From Tetragonia tetragonoides (lineage: Eukaryota > Streptophyta > Magnoliopsida > Caryophyllales > Aizoaceae): a DNA stretch of 64,000 nucleotides. The stretch lies in contig CM076148.1 of the NCBI GenBank assembly GCA_038025085.1, positions 39,672,871 to 39,736,870 on the forward strand, in the 5' to 3' direction. Every line of letters begins with the position of its first letter. The stretch's first letter is position 1. Below, in pieces: positions 1-11,682 of the stretch. The translations under genes were made by a program, and so were the position numbers. The notes below the pieces were generated by a model. It saw nothing but the letters and a program-made list of their open reading frames with translations. It was not told where the DNA came from and did no database searches.

Positions 1-2247
1 TGGGTGTCTCCAAGTTGCTCAGTCAACTGTGGCGATCAAGGAACAATTTGGGAGGTTTCACGAGGTGCTCCAGCCTGGTTTTCACTGTGTGCCTTGGCGC
101 TTCGGGAGCAGGGTTTCTGGTCATCTTTCCCTGCGTGTGTACAAACTTGACGTCCGTTGTGAGACCAAAACTAAGGTTCTTGCTTTGACTTGACAGCATT
201 AGTAACAAAACACAATTATCTTTGCATATATAGGTTAAGTTCAACATTTTGGTTTGCTGTTTCTTTTAATGCTATGATGTGAGTGCAATGAGAAATTTGA
301 GGACATGAGACTTTGGTTTAGCTAGGGACAACATCTAGGTTCTTTCCCGGTTATTTACCAGTATTATCTTGAACCTCTTTAACCATGAAAAATCTTTGCT
401 TCTTTGTATTGTAGCATGTTAAAGTCCAATGTTCTTAGAAATGTCATGATACTCATGAACTATGCTCTTTCTTCAGGACAATGTGTTTTTGACCGTGGTT
501 GCATCTATTCAATACCGAGCACTGTCAGAGAAGGCAGCAGATGCATTTTACAAACTCAGCAACACTAAAGAACAGATCCAAGCTTATGTGTTTGATGGTA
601 TGCATACTTTCTGTAACTTGAGAGTTAAACAATACGTTAATATAAATCTAAATATGAATTATCAAAAAAAATTATAAATCTAAATATGCACCTCATACTG
701 TCTCTGAAGTTTGAATTTTCTTATAAATGAAAAGCTTGTGGTCCCTTTCTTTGACATTCAGTTCATTGGTACTTGGTAGTACTCCTCTTTCTCTGGGATT
801 AGAATACCATTCAATACCTATGTTACCAATATCATTTTCAGCTCTTGATCGGTTCATGTTAAGCTTCATTATAGTTTCAAGAAGTTGAAAGGATTATAAT
901 CTTGTTTTTCTGAAATAGATTGCACCATGATATGGATAATTTCTTATTTAAACAGTGGTATGTACTATGTAGTCAACCATAAGGTCTATTTTACTCAAAT
1001 TTCTCGGCATTCTAATGGATTCTCTGTTGGTAGTCATCCGCACAAGTGTGCCCAAGCTGGACCTTGATGCCACCTTTGAGCAGAAGAATGACATTGCAAA
1101 AGCTGTAGAAACAGAGCTTGAAAAGGTAATTTTCTAACATTGCATGTAGGCTTTAATTTAAGATTTAAAGCACAAATAGATCAAATATTCAAGCTTGATT
1201 AACGTTCTATTTTTCCATTGCGACATCAAGGCTATGTCAACTTATAGATACCAGATTGTTCAGACTCTTATAGTGGACATTGAGCCTGCTGCGAATGTGA
1301 AGAAAGCAATGAACGAAATCAATGCAGGTAAACATGTCGCCAGCTAGATTGATTGTTGAGGTTGCTAGCTTGCATAATTGTCTAAACTTTATTTCGACAA
1401 GCAGTTGCAACATCTGAGGCAATAAAACAAGCTTAGGGGTCTCTAAGAATCTTCTATGTAGTAGACTATCAGAAAACAGACCCAAAACTGATTGATCTTG
1501 ATGTGGCAATATAATATACACCTCTGCATTTAAGAAAGGGATTATTGTTTACCTTAAGCTATGTTCCTCGGGCTTCACATTTTACATGAAGTACCCATAT
1601 TGCATATTTGACAACCCCTTCCCATATGGGTTTGAACGCTTGATGTTGCTTTTTATGTCAAAAACATGCAAAATGGCTGAGTTTGACTTTTGAATGCATA
1701 CCCTGTTGGGCCCTTGCTGCCAAGTCAGAGTAACATATACCTTAAGGCCTGTGTCGGGAGCTCGAAAGAGCAACTTTGTGAAGGAAACTTGAGATATACT
1801 GTTAGGACAAAAACATGCAATCTAGTTTTATGGTATTCTAGTTTTACTATTTTATTGTAAACTTACTTTGATGTGGTGCTTGTCATAGCTGCTAGAATGA
1901 GGGTAGCTACAAATGACAAGGCTGAAGCAGAAAAGATATTACAGATAAAGAAAGCCGAGGGAGAGGCTGAGTCCAAGTACCTTGCAGGGCTTGGTATAGC
2001 TCGTCAGCGTCAAGCCATTGTGGATGGGCTGAGGAACAGCGTAATTGGCTTCTCAGAGAATGTGCCAGGTGCAACAGCCAAAGATGTCATGGACATGGTC
2101 CTGATTACTCAGTACTTTGACACGATGATAGACATTGGTGCATCATCAAAGTCTACTTCAGTATTCATCCCTCATGGTCCTGGAGCAGTTAAGGATGTTG
2201 CAGCTCAAATTAGGGACGGTCTTCTCCAGGCCAACACAGTGCAGTAG
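1..2247 (+). CDS. Hypersensitive-induced response (HIR) protein, SPFH/prohibitin family, copy 1 (5'-partial)
   Basis: Five exons on the plus strand: 1-175 (partial), 477-597, 1034-1125, 1231-1327 and 1889-2247, all joined by GT-AG introns with consistent phases. The joined product reads as a plant HIR protein of about 285 residues. Visible features are the N-terminal stretch with [10 protein letters not shown], the SPFH core with [20 protein letters not shown], and the C-terminal coiled region with [20 protein letters not shown] followed by [16 protein letters not shown] proteins are plasma-membrane microdomain proteins, usually N-acylated at MGQ, that form oligomers and are linked to hypersensitive cell death (family knowledge). 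The ATG and about five codons lie before base 1; the neighbouring copy begins MGQSFGC, so the same start is inferred here. No internal stop or splice fault is seen. The gene is the upstream member of a tandem pair. Confidence 0.93.
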
Positions 2248-3992
2248 TAGCAAGGCTGATCGCTTTACCTATTATCAGAACTCAAGAATATGGTCGTATG
2301 TGACACAGAATACAGGTCTATGTTAGGTTTTGCAACTTTGGTATATCCAATAGTGAGTATAGTAACACTATAGCAGAGGCAGTGCTTCTTCTTGCAAGTA
2401 ATAGCTAAAATTGTGTAGCCTACTGATCTGATATCATGCTTGTTACAAAAAACCAAACTTGTGGTTTTATGAATATTGCTATAGCAGGCTAACAGCATGT
2501 GAGCAAATTTGAAAACTAGAATCTGGCATACACGTTTCCTCGCATTTGTTATCTTGGAAGCTGATATAGATGAAGATTCCATTTCGATCCCATTGTTGAA
2601 AAACCAGGCTATTTCTACCCATAGCATGTTTGGAAGACGAAAATGTTGTTGATAAGTATGAATTGAGCTTGACCATTTAGGCATGCCGATATAGAAGTAG
2701 TTATAGTTTGAATGCATTTGTCCATGAATGTTGTTTTGTAAACATTATTACAGCAGCATATTGAAAATTTATAATCCGAATTACCAACAAAAAAGATTAT
2801 ATTCGGGTTGTTGGGAGCAGTTGACAATTTAAAATCTGGAATAGATAGAGATCATATGCTAAAACATCTCCCATCACTGAAAAACCAGGCTCGTTTGTTT
2901 ATTGAGAACGACGTAAAACATACTCATTGATAAGTATGAATGGAGCTATTGAACATTTGAGTATGCAAATCAGAGAAGAACCTCTGTTTTTGTCAACATT
3001 TATCATAATTGGTTCATTTGGCCTAGTAGCTTTCAGCCAATTAAGGATAGTTTAGGTTGGTGGCCTTAATGATCCTAGGTTTTTTTTTTATGGGAAAGGA
3101 ATAAAAGAAAGAGCATTTGAAGTGTTAAGTACTGTACAAGGTATGCTCCCACTGTAGCTGTGCCTGTGGACCACTCCAGCCCTACCAGCTGCCTGCATGC
3201 TTGAGCTTTCGCTCTCTCCTCTCAACATTACCTTTTCCTTCTGCATCAAAATTTTCTTTCAAGAATCATTTTCAGGTATCCATCTTAACTAACCTCTTCC
3301 CCTGTTATTTAAATTTTTGTCTTCAGATATCTGTAAGTGTAAAAATAATCCAGACAATTGCTTACTTGTATTTTCGATATGATTCATATGAAGCACCACA
3401 TATATGTATAATACCCTTATATATGGTAATAGGAGGTTACATGATATTCTAAATGATTCTATATCATTCACATAAAGCATTGAGAATACTATAATTACTG
3501 TAATAATATTCTCTAGCATTATCTTTGCCAAAGCTGGGTTTCATTGTAACCAGCATCATTGCTAAGAAATTTCAGTGATTTTTTGTTTAAATTGTGATTC
3601 ACCTGCCAAGATAGTTTGGAATTCAGCAATGTATTGATTCAGCAATTGTGGTAAATTCTTGTTTGTATACCCTTCATTTCTTAGGAAATACCCGTGCCAA
3701 AATTATATATTCCATTGTAGATTGTGTATAACTCAGCAAGTTATGAACTTTATTTTATGCACTTATGATTGTTTAGCTTAGTAATGTAAATATTGATAGA
3801 TTTGTGATTTTTAGTATATATTTTCTTTTGGGGGGCGGGTGTTCTGCAATTTGATGGAGGAATTGTGTGGGACTGTAGGAGTAGTATGCAACTTTAAGAA
3901 AACTTCAGTAGAGTTTTATTAACAAGCAAGGATTATATGATCTTTTGTATACCTATTACCTTATACTTGTGTGATGCTGATAGGACTTGATT
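2248..3992. other. Spacer between the HIR copies, no gene seen
   Basis: AT-rich spacer between the two HIR copies. The first part (about 2380-2560) is recognisably similar to the sequence following the second copy (about 6070-6180), which shows that the duplicated unit included 3'-flanking DNA. A short motif around GATAAGTATGAAT recurs near 2650, 2931 and 6350. ORFs here are short and without recognisable domains. The promoter and 5' leader of copy 2 must lie here, but no element can be pinned down. Confidence 0.6.
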
Positions 3993-5940
3993 ATGGGGCA
4001 GTCATTTGGGTGTGTCCAAGTTGATCAGTCAACTGTGGCAATCAAGGAGCAATTCGGGAGGTTCGACGAGGTTCTCAAGCCTGGTCTTCACTGTGTGCCT
4101 TGGTGTATAGGGAGCAGGATTGCTGGCCATCTTCCCCTTGGTGTGCACAAACTTGACGTCCGCTGTGAGACCAAAACTAAGGTTAAAACATTCAGTTATT
4201 CCAGATTTTGGTTTGTGGTGTTTTATGCTATGTGCACATGTTTCTAACTATGTGGTCGCAATGAGAATCGTCAGATAATGAGACAACCATGATAGATCGC
4301 ATTAGGCTGAATTTGGCTGGGGCGAAATCTGATTTCTTTTGCGGTTGTTTACCTGTATGTCAAAGTGCAACCTGATTTTTTTTTTCAGGATTGTCATAAA
4401 TTATGCTCGTTTTTCAGGACCATGTTTTTGTGACTGTGGTTGCATCTATTCAGTACTGCGCACTGTCAGAGAAGGCAGCAGATGCATTTTACAAACTCAG
4501 CAACACCAAAGAACAGATTCAAGCCTATGCGTTTGATGGTATGCAAGTTTCTGTAACTTGAGCGTTAAGATGATAACACTTCAATAGTCAGTATGAAACT
4601 AAATATCCAAAGTATACTGTCTCTGAACTTTGAATCTTCTTGTTATTGAAAGACATAAAACTTGAGGTCCTTTACTCCCTTTTCTTGTCTGTTGAAAATG
4701 CATCTGCCATTTGCCATTTTGTCATCTTCAAATTCTTGATCGGCTCATACTATCATAAGGCTCCTTTGACACTCTCACATAAATTTTCTGTTGGTAGTCA
4801 TTCGCGTAAGCGTGGCCAAGTTGGACCTTGATGCCATGTTTGAGCAGAACAATCATCGCATTGCAAAAGCTGTAAAAGTAGAGCTTAATAAGGTAAAGTA
4901 GTTTTCTAACATTGCACTTAGGCTTTAATTTGCAGTATAGGGCATGAAGAGGTTTAAAATTCAAGATTGATTAATTTTCTCATGTTTTCTGATGCAACAT
5001 CAAAGCCATGGCAGCTTATGGTTACCGGATTGTTCGAACACTCATAGTGGATATTGAACCTGCTGCTGATGTGAAGATAGCAATTAACGAAATAAATGAA
5101 GGTAAACATGTTGCCTCCTAGATGAAAATTTTTGCTAGTCTAAAGGAACGTGATAGGGAGTGACGACCTAGGCACTTCACGGCTCACACATCATGTTTGG
5201 ACAATTGTGTTCAACAATGAACATATAGTAGATAACTTTTTTTAGTTTTTGGGATCAACTTAGTTCCTTTTAGGCCAACAACGTACAAAATGTTTCAAAA
5301 TGGGTGAATAAAACACTAGTCATGGCTGGAGCTCGGCATTAAATTCTAGTTTTATGTTGTCATGGTAAACTTAAACTTTGCTGTGGTGCTTTTTCTAGCT
5401 GCTAGAATGAGAGGGGCTGCAAATGACAAGGGTAAAGCAAGGAAGAGATATATAGTAAAGAAAGCCAAGTGGGAGGCTGAGGCCAAGTACCTTTCAGGGC
5501 TTGGTACAGCTCGACAGCGTCAAGCCATTGTGGATGGGCTGAGGAATAGCGTACTCAACTTCTCGGAGAATGTCCCAGGTGCAACAGCCAAAGACGTCAT
5601 GGACATGGTGCTGATTACTCAGTACTTTAACACGATGACAGACATCGGTACATCCTCAAAGTCCTCTGCAGTGTTCATCCCTCATGGTCCTGGAGCAATT
5701 AAGGATGTTGCAGCACATTTGACTTCTTGGAGAATGTGCCAGGAGCAAAAGACATCATGGACATGGTCCTGGACCTCCTGGTTACTCCGTACTTTGACAC
5801 AATGATAGACATCAATTGGTGCATTCTCAGACTCCTCTGCAGTGTTCATCCTTCATGGTCCAGGAAGCAATTAAGATCTTCAGGATGTTGCAGCTAAAAC
5901 TAGGGACAGTCTTCTTCAGGCCAACGCAACGCAGCAGTAG
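3993..5940 (+). pseudogene. HIR protein, tandem copy 2, decaying
   Basis: Tandem paralogue of the upstream HIR gene with the same exon plan: 3993-4181 (starts [20 protein letters not shown]), 4418-4538, 4798-4892, 5005-5101, and 5399 to about 5805-5940. Exons 1-3 are open with intact GT-AG borders; exon 3 carries one extra in-frame codon. Exon 4 has lost its splice acceptor: the two bases before its first codon (5003-5004) are AA, where copy 1 has AG at 1229-1230. The nearest AG is one base downstream and would shift the frame. Exon 5 stays open through the prohibitin tail, but about 160 bp is then repeated (5558-5714 repeated as 5722-5898). Reading enters the second repeat out of register and stops at 5803-5805, replacing the normal C-terminus. 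The ancestral end with its stop is still visible near 5925-5940. I call it a probable pseudogene; transcripts using another acceptor cannot be excluded. Confidence 0.85.
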
Positions 5941-6587
5941 CAGGGCTTATTGCTTCACCTGTCCGCACAAATCTTGTCGAATGTGTTACTGTATACAGGT
6001 GTCTAACAGTGAGTAAGTTAGCTCTATAGCAACTGACAGTACCGTTGTTTTATGAAATAATAGTTTTTAGTTAGATATATTGTGTAGCCTACTGATCTAA
6101 TGTCATGCTTGTTCTCAAAGATCAAACTTTGTGGTTTATAATGAATATTGTCAAAGCAGCATGTGAGCATTTTCATATATTAGTATCTGGTACTGTTTCA
6201 TAGCATATGTAATCCTAGAAGATGGGATTGATGGAAGTTATATCCTAAAACATTTCCCGTTCTTGAAAAACCACGCTCTTTATGTCCATTGACAGCCTAA
6301 ATCACCTTTGCTTTATCTATGCAATTTGTAAGGTGTGAAACAACGTTGTTGATAAGTATGAATTATGTTTTAAATGTATTCTTATTAGTAGTTTCGGCTA
6401 AAAGTATGAACTTATGAGTTATGTTTTAATAGATGAACTGCTAGCCTTTACAATAGGAAGGTAAGGCTTCAATTGTATTTCTTGTATACTTTGTTATATG
6501 AGTTTGATCTGATTCTGAATAAACATGAGGCCGAGGCGAGTACGAGCTTGAACCAGCTTGATTTTGTGTACCTATCACGTCGATCTC
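5941..6587. other. Flank of HIR copy 2, no gene seen
   Basis: Sequence related to the 3' flank of copy 1 up to about 6370, then AT-rich sequence without a recognisable gene. Confidence 0.5.
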
Positions 6588-6669
6588 AATTGTTCATAAA
6601 TCCAGGAGTGCGAATTTGGTTGCGGATGGGTTCGCTAAACAAGGGTTAGGTAGGGAGTGTGACTTATAG
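6588..6669 (+). mobile_element. LINE RNase H C-terminal scrap
   Basis: A short plus-strand reading frame gives HKSRSANLVADGFAKQG and then a stop at 6667-6669. This matches the conserved end of the RNase H domain in plant non-LTR retrotransposons (pattern N-x-VAD-x-AK). No target duplication or poly-A was found, so it is only a remnant. Confidence 0.55.
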
Positions 6670-6779
6670 CGAGTTGATCTAATGTTTTGTGTGAAAAAAG
6701 ATAATGGTGATATCTTGTATGCGAACTTACTAATTTCTATCTAAGCTTTTCATTTGACAATAAATTGAAATTTTCTTGA

Positions 6780-7888
6780 AATTGCTCATAGGAATTCTGC
6801 CATCTCACACCCGGATTTCGTTACGCTTTATCAAACTCGTTCTTGTGCTGCCAAAGAGAGGCATTACATGCTAGTAAATTTTCCCTGTTGCTACATTCGA
6901 GATTGTTGTTTTGGCTGTGTTATCAAGTTGAAGGAGTCTGGTGATGCCAAGATTGGAAGTAGTACATGTAGGGTGAGTATGCTCACCTTGTCAAGATCGG
7001 TGCCTGATAACTTTGACACGAGAACTAACATCGTTGATGGTTTGATATGTTTCTATGACGGGCGTCTTTACAAGGATCAAAGTATCTTCCTCTACAGCCT
7101 CACCACTCATGAAATCTTGTCTCTCCCTTTCTCGAGCAGGAGAAGTTTCATCCGGAGGAATTGCTTCTTAGGCTTTGATCCGAAAAACAACGAGTACAAG
7201 GTGGTTTGCGTTTACAAAATTCTGATCAGGTGTATTGTGAAGTGTTCACTGTTGGCAGCAAGGACAAGCAATGGAGGCCAATAGACATGTCCAATGTAGG
7301 TAGTAGATTCATGACTTATCTTATTGGCCAGTTTTCCGCGGAAAGTGCCTTCTGTCATGATGGGTTCTTTATTGGACTACATTGAACAGATCCTACACCA
7401 CAAGAGCCATAATTGTGTTCAATGTTGAGCACGAGAACTTCAAATTTTACAAGTACCCACAAGAAGAAATTGGTGGTGGTGCAATCTTAGCTCATATTCA
7501 AGGACACCTTTCGCTGGTCCAAATTAACTTCACTGATTATTATCAAACCAATTTCATATTGCAGAGTACTTTGTGGGAGTTAATAGATGAAACAGACAAT
7601 GACAAGCCGTTGTGGACGAAACATGTTAGTACCTACTACTATCCGAGGTCGGGTCTTAGAAACTTTGCGTTCAACTGTTCTGGATAAGTGTTCTCTATGA
7701 GTCGCCAATTTTCAGATAAGTGTATCGACTGTTACGATCTTAAAACAGGTCACTATAAGTCGTTGAAGCGCATACCTAGGTCTGATGGAGGACTTTTTGA
7801 TCTAACTTCTGAACATATCCCTTCACTAATTGTAGAGCATGTTGAGAACATCACTTCTTTGAAGAACTTGGGAACACAAAAAAGTTAG
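6780..7888 (+). pseudogene. F-box-associated (FBA) domain protein, broken
   Basis: Successive plus-strand frames read like one F-box-associated protein. The first (about 6790-7284) begins NSAISHPDFVTLYQTRS, the usual segment after the F-box helix, and runs through DGLICFYDGR and LGFDPKNNEYKVVCVY, a hallmark FBA pattern. At about 7210-7230 the frame shifts; the next part (SKDKQWRPIDMS) runs into a stop near 7383. Homology resumes at 7382-7687, stops, and continues in frame at 7688-7888 with CIDCYDLKTGHYKSLKRI. The F-box itself (about 45 N-terminal residues) is missing. Intact members are substrate receptors of SCF ubiquitin ligases. This copy has a truncated 5' end, at least one frameshift and several stops, so I read it as a pseudogene. 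Confidence 0.8.
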
Positions 7889-9522
7889 CTACTATATGAT
7901 GCACCTGGATTACAATATTATTGCCTCCTGTGTGGTCAATGTTTAAGGTACTGAATTAGCTAAGTTCACATAGTTTTGTGCTATAGGCCCGAACATGGAG
8001 AAATTTCAATCAATGAGTCTATTAGGTGTGCTTATTTTGTTGATTTGCGTTGTATGCAACTGCTTCCTCTGCTTGCAGACAGGATTTCATGCAATCATGG
8101 AATACTATTATTCTCTTCATTATGGTAATATTTTCTGGTAAAAGCGTAGCTATATTCGCGTTATTTTGGGCAACAGTCCTCTTTGTTCAACTTTGATCAC
8201 CTGGAGGAATTTCAAGACATCGGAGTGTAGAAGAGATTTTGCACTATTACAATTACTTGCTTCATTCGTTTTCTAAAATGCTTTTGCACTCATCACTTCC
8301 ATATGATACTACTAGAGTAGTTTTCAGTATCCCTAGACCCTAAACTTTGGTTATGTATGGTTTCTTACTTTCTTTACCTCTTTTGTTGTATAATCAGAAG
8401 CTGCCTTGAAGTAATCTACAGTTTAGCTAGAACTACTGTCCTTAGTTAAGGTACCATTCAACAAGGTGCGAGTATTAGTCTGTGACACTCGGCCTCAACC
8501 ATGAGTTGAGCTCGGAAACAACTTGCCTAGCTCTTTGACCCTCCTAGTTTACCCTTTTTCTTCGCTTTACCTGTAATATTTTTGTCTTCCTGTTAGAGCT
8601 ATAGTGCTATACTAACAGACAGGCTAAGACACTTGTGAATTGTGAAGGATGTATGAGAAGCTCAGTTTGCCATAACAAGATCAACTCTGCTCTTGTTTGG
8701 ACTAGAGATTGTTGGCTGTTTTGATCTGGTAGTGGTTGATACATCAGTTCCTATAAGTACATTACAACAGACATGTTCACTATATAATCCACCTAAAATT
8801 ACTGTTATTGTTTCATGTATGGTCAGTTTTGTAGTGCATTTTTTTACATAATCTTGAGCATCAATTCCATTTTGTTTCGTTATTCTACTCAGATGAAGCT
8901 GTTTGATAACAATGAATGTGTTTCGCCTTCAGATTATGCTCCTTCGTGTCTTCACTAGATCAAAATGAGCTAAACCTCCCCTGGTTTGTAACCTGCACAA
9001 AAGTTCTTCAATTCTAGAACAATCACATGTGACATGACACAGGGACTAACTCAAGAGAGTATTTCAAAACATAATTCATTACTCTGTCCAAAGAGTGGCA
9101 GCTCATCACAAACAGGATAAAAACATACTCAAGTCACTCCCAAGTCCAAAACAAGTGTCTACTGACGACTTTTGTTCTGCTTACGTCTAAATAATAAGCA
9201 CAGAAAACAAATGTCTATCTAATATATGCACCCAAAATGGAGTATATATGCACAGAAACCCCTGGTTTGTGGTTTTACCATCATATATGCTCTTACACAT
9301 ATGGGTACTTAATTGTGGAAGTAGTTAATTTCGTTTGGTTTATCATTACATTGCTCCGTCACTGCTCACTGTCCGCACATTAGCTAGGCGATGGCTAGAA
9401 ATGGCTACTCCAATGCTGATAAGTGATTACACAGTCGAATGAAAGCCGAGAAACAAGTTAGTGTATGAGGATCATTACAGGGCTCTTTAGCATGGCACAA
9501 TTCTTAGACTTTTACCCACCTA
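7889..9522. other. Intergenic, no gene seen
   Basis: AT-rich sequence with no ORF of note and no recognised repeat structure. Confidence 0.5.
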
Positions 9523-10342
9523 AGTAGAGGGACAAATCTTCATAGTTGGCTCCTCACAAATTTCAACTCCAAAAACACAATTGATTTTCCCTCTTGGCCT
9601 ACTTTCTTTTCCTTCCTGTTATGGAATATCTGGAAAACCAGAAATGATTTCATATTTGGAAATCCAGTACCATCCACTGACATTTGGCTCAGAAATGTTA
9701 AGGCAAAGGCTTGGGAATTTAGAGCTCTCATGGAGAAACCACACAGGTTGAAGAAGAAGGAGAAGGTCCTTGTCTCCTGGGATCCACCACCTCCCCAGTG
9801 CATTAAGATAAACTGTGATGCCAGTTTTGACAAGGAACATCTAGTGTCAAATGTTGCAGGTACTTGCAGGGACCCTGAATGCAAGTGGAAATCAGGTTTT
9901 TGGATGAAGATAAGAGTTAGGGATATCCTCACGGCGGAACTTATTGCTATAAGAGAAGGATTGAAGCAAGGAATAATCAATAACTGGCAAAGAGTGCTTA
10001 TTGAGTCAGATTCGAGCAAGGCAGTTCACTTAATCAACCAAGAGCATACAACTAATGATGGCCTGACAAACCTCCTTTTGGAATGCAGGCAGCTCAAGAG
10101 TAGATTGCAGGAAGTTAGCGTCGAGCATTGCTACCGAGAGAAGAACACATTGGCAGACTGTTTAGCCCATTCTAACTATGTAATGGATTTTAATGAAATT
10201 ATGATACTAGATAGTATTCCTACTGATTGTAAGAGCTCGTATGAGCTGGACATATTGGGTATTCAAAGACCCAGGCTTATAGCCACATAATCTAATTAGA
10301 AGTACATTTTCAATCAAAAAAAAAAAAAGTAGAGGGACAAAT
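9523..10342 (+). mobile_element. 5'-truncated LINE insertion with target-site duplication and poly-A
   Basis: A 790-bp insert (9538-10327) is flanked by identical 15-bp direct repeats, AGTAGAGGGACAAAT at 9523-9537 and 10328-10342. It ends in an A-tract just before the right repeat. This is the signature of target-primed reverse transcription, so the element is a LINE truncated at its 5' end and inserted on the plus strand. The preserved repeats and the open reading frame suggest a fairly recent insertion. Confidence 0.9.
9538..10290 (+). CDS. LINE ORF2 C-terminus: end of zf-RVT region plus RNase H domain
   Basis: One frame stays open from the insertion boundary at 9538 to a stop at 10288-10290, about 250 codons, so the ATG at 9730 is not the natural start. 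The upstream part includes FLLWNIWKTRNDFIF, typical of the segment after the reverse-transcriptase zinc-binding domain of plant LINEs. The RNase H domain follows: INCDASF near the first catalytic Asp, TAELIAIREGL with the Glu, VLIESDSSKAV with the second Asp, and YREKNTLADCLAH at the end. In the intact element this is part of a polyprotein with endonuclease and reverse transcriptase. Those parts are absent here, so it cannot mobilise itself. It could be mistaken for a host RVT_3 protein, but the insertion signature argues against that. Confidence 0.88.
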   Translation, partial: LHSWLLTNFNSKNTIDFPSWPTFFSFLLWNIWKTRNDFIFGNPVPSTDIWLRNVKAKAWEFRALMEKPHRLKKKEKVLVSWDPPPPQCIKINCDASFDKEHLVSNVAGTCRDPECKWKSGFWMKIRVRDILTAELIAIREGLKQGIINNWQRVLIESDSSKAVHLINQEHTTNDGLTNLLLECRQLKSRLQEVSVEHCYREKNTLADCLAHSNYVMDFNEIMILDSIPTDCKSSYELDILGIQRPRLIAT

Positions 10343-10930
10343 TGAAAAACATCCTAAAAGTATTTTTCTTCCAAGAACTTCAACTCTGAGTCTAGGAAAT
10401 ATTTTGCAATGGGGAAGACTATTAATTAAGCCAAGGTCATAATTACCAGGGATTATAAGGATACACTAGGCTGCTAAGCAGATGTATACATACACATAAC
10501 ATGATCAATTGGACAAGTTTTGACAACATTATCATATATACTCATACAAATCCTTATAGTTTTGGCTTGGCTGATCAACATACAAAATCCATCTGTTGAA
10601 CAACTCTTATCCAATATATTTGTCAATTAGACATATAGATGGGAGTATCATTTATCCTCATCGCGTTAATAAAACTTATAACCCAGTCATGCTCTAACTT
10701 AGCTGATATGGCGGTAAGCTTGTTGTGTTCCATCCTCATGACCACGCTGCGAATTCTGGTGGCTAGCTAGCCACTTTAATCTTGTATTAAAGGCGCAAAG
10801 TAGGTAATTAGTGGCCGTCTTAGCCCTTTGATCCTAGGTTCAGACTTATGTACTGGAACCCATGGACTCTTTAATCTACTATTGAACTCCAAGATGGAAG
10901 GCTAGTAACCCCTCCTCCCATTCAAACAAA
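10343..10930. other. Intergenic, no gene seen
   Basis: AT-rich sequence; no ORF or repeat recognised apart from short A-tracts. Confidence 0.5.
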
Positions 10931-10934
10931 CAAA

Positions 10935-11230
10935 AAAAAAAAAGGAAATTCCACTGGTACATAGATATTAGATAGTACGATATCACATTTTTCCCTGATC
11001 TCAGTTTCTGATATTTTCCCAGTCTGATCCTTTTCTGTCCGACAGTCAGAGAGATGAAAGGCTAGCAAGGCTCCTACCTTGCTTACAAATTACAATACAA
11101 ATGAAAAAAGAAATTAAAATTCCATATGGTTTATAGATAATAGATAATAGTAATACTATCCCACATACAGTTTTCTCTCCAGTTTCTGATAGTATTTTAC
11201 CATCAGTCTTTTTCTGTCTGACAGTTAATT
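10935..11230. repeat. Diverged tandem duplication of about 160-180 bp upstream of the acidic-protein ORF
   Basis: Two related blocks, roughly 10935-11050 and 11100-11230, share the order AATTCCA...CAGTTTCTGATA...TTTTCTGTC(C/T)GACAGT. The motif CTGTCTGACAGT, itself near-palindromic, occurs again just before the ORF at about 11335-11347. The blocks lie in the presumed promoter of the downstream ORF. Confidence 0.5.
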
Positions 11231-11378
11231 CCAACTCCTCTTCATGCAATAAGGCACCCCCCAGCATTGGCATCCCACTTTACTACTATGTACCTATATA
11301 TGCAATGCAATTCAAGCTACCTGTTTACTACTATCTGTCTGACAGTCTCTTGCTCAAATTCACAATAGTTCATCAAAA

Positions 11379-11682
11379 ATGGACCCGCCACCGCCGAAAA
11401 GAAGAAAAACAGAAGAGCCAGAAGATGAAGAGGAATATGAGAACGACGAAGACGAAGACGAAGACGACGACGACGACGACAACAATGCTGGCCCTGGGAA
11501 CGAACAGCAAGAAGATTATGAGCATCAATATTATGTTACATACACCAGAACCTGGTCCTGCTCCGAATCCGGATGAGCCTGATTTCCATCATGGCGACAT
11601 TGAAACTGATCCTGACGTCCTCGATGGCAATCAAGACCCTGACACTGACACTGATTTTGAAGGTGACCATGACGATGATTAG
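11379..11682 (+). pseudogene. Small acidic protein ORF with a frame change (unknown function)
   Basis: The ATG at 11379 opens a frame beginning MDPPPPKRRKTEEPEDEEEY, that is a proline stretch, a basic KRRK that could be a nuclear localisation signal, then a long Glu/Asp run. This frame ends at 11576. An overlapping frame, one base different, continues the acidic character from about 11530 (PEPGPAPNPDEPDFHHGD) to a stop at 11682 after an Asp-rich tail. The switch must occur near 11530-11545, by an indel or a sequence error; no small GT-AG intron fits. The composition suggests one original protein of about 100 residues with NLS and acidic tail. I do not recognise the family and assign no function. 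A GAC microsatellite at 11452-11482 lies in the coding part. Confidence 0.4.

Noticed and set aside
9540..10019. 159-codon minus-strand ORF
   Set aside because: It is the antisense shadow of the LINE RNase H frame.
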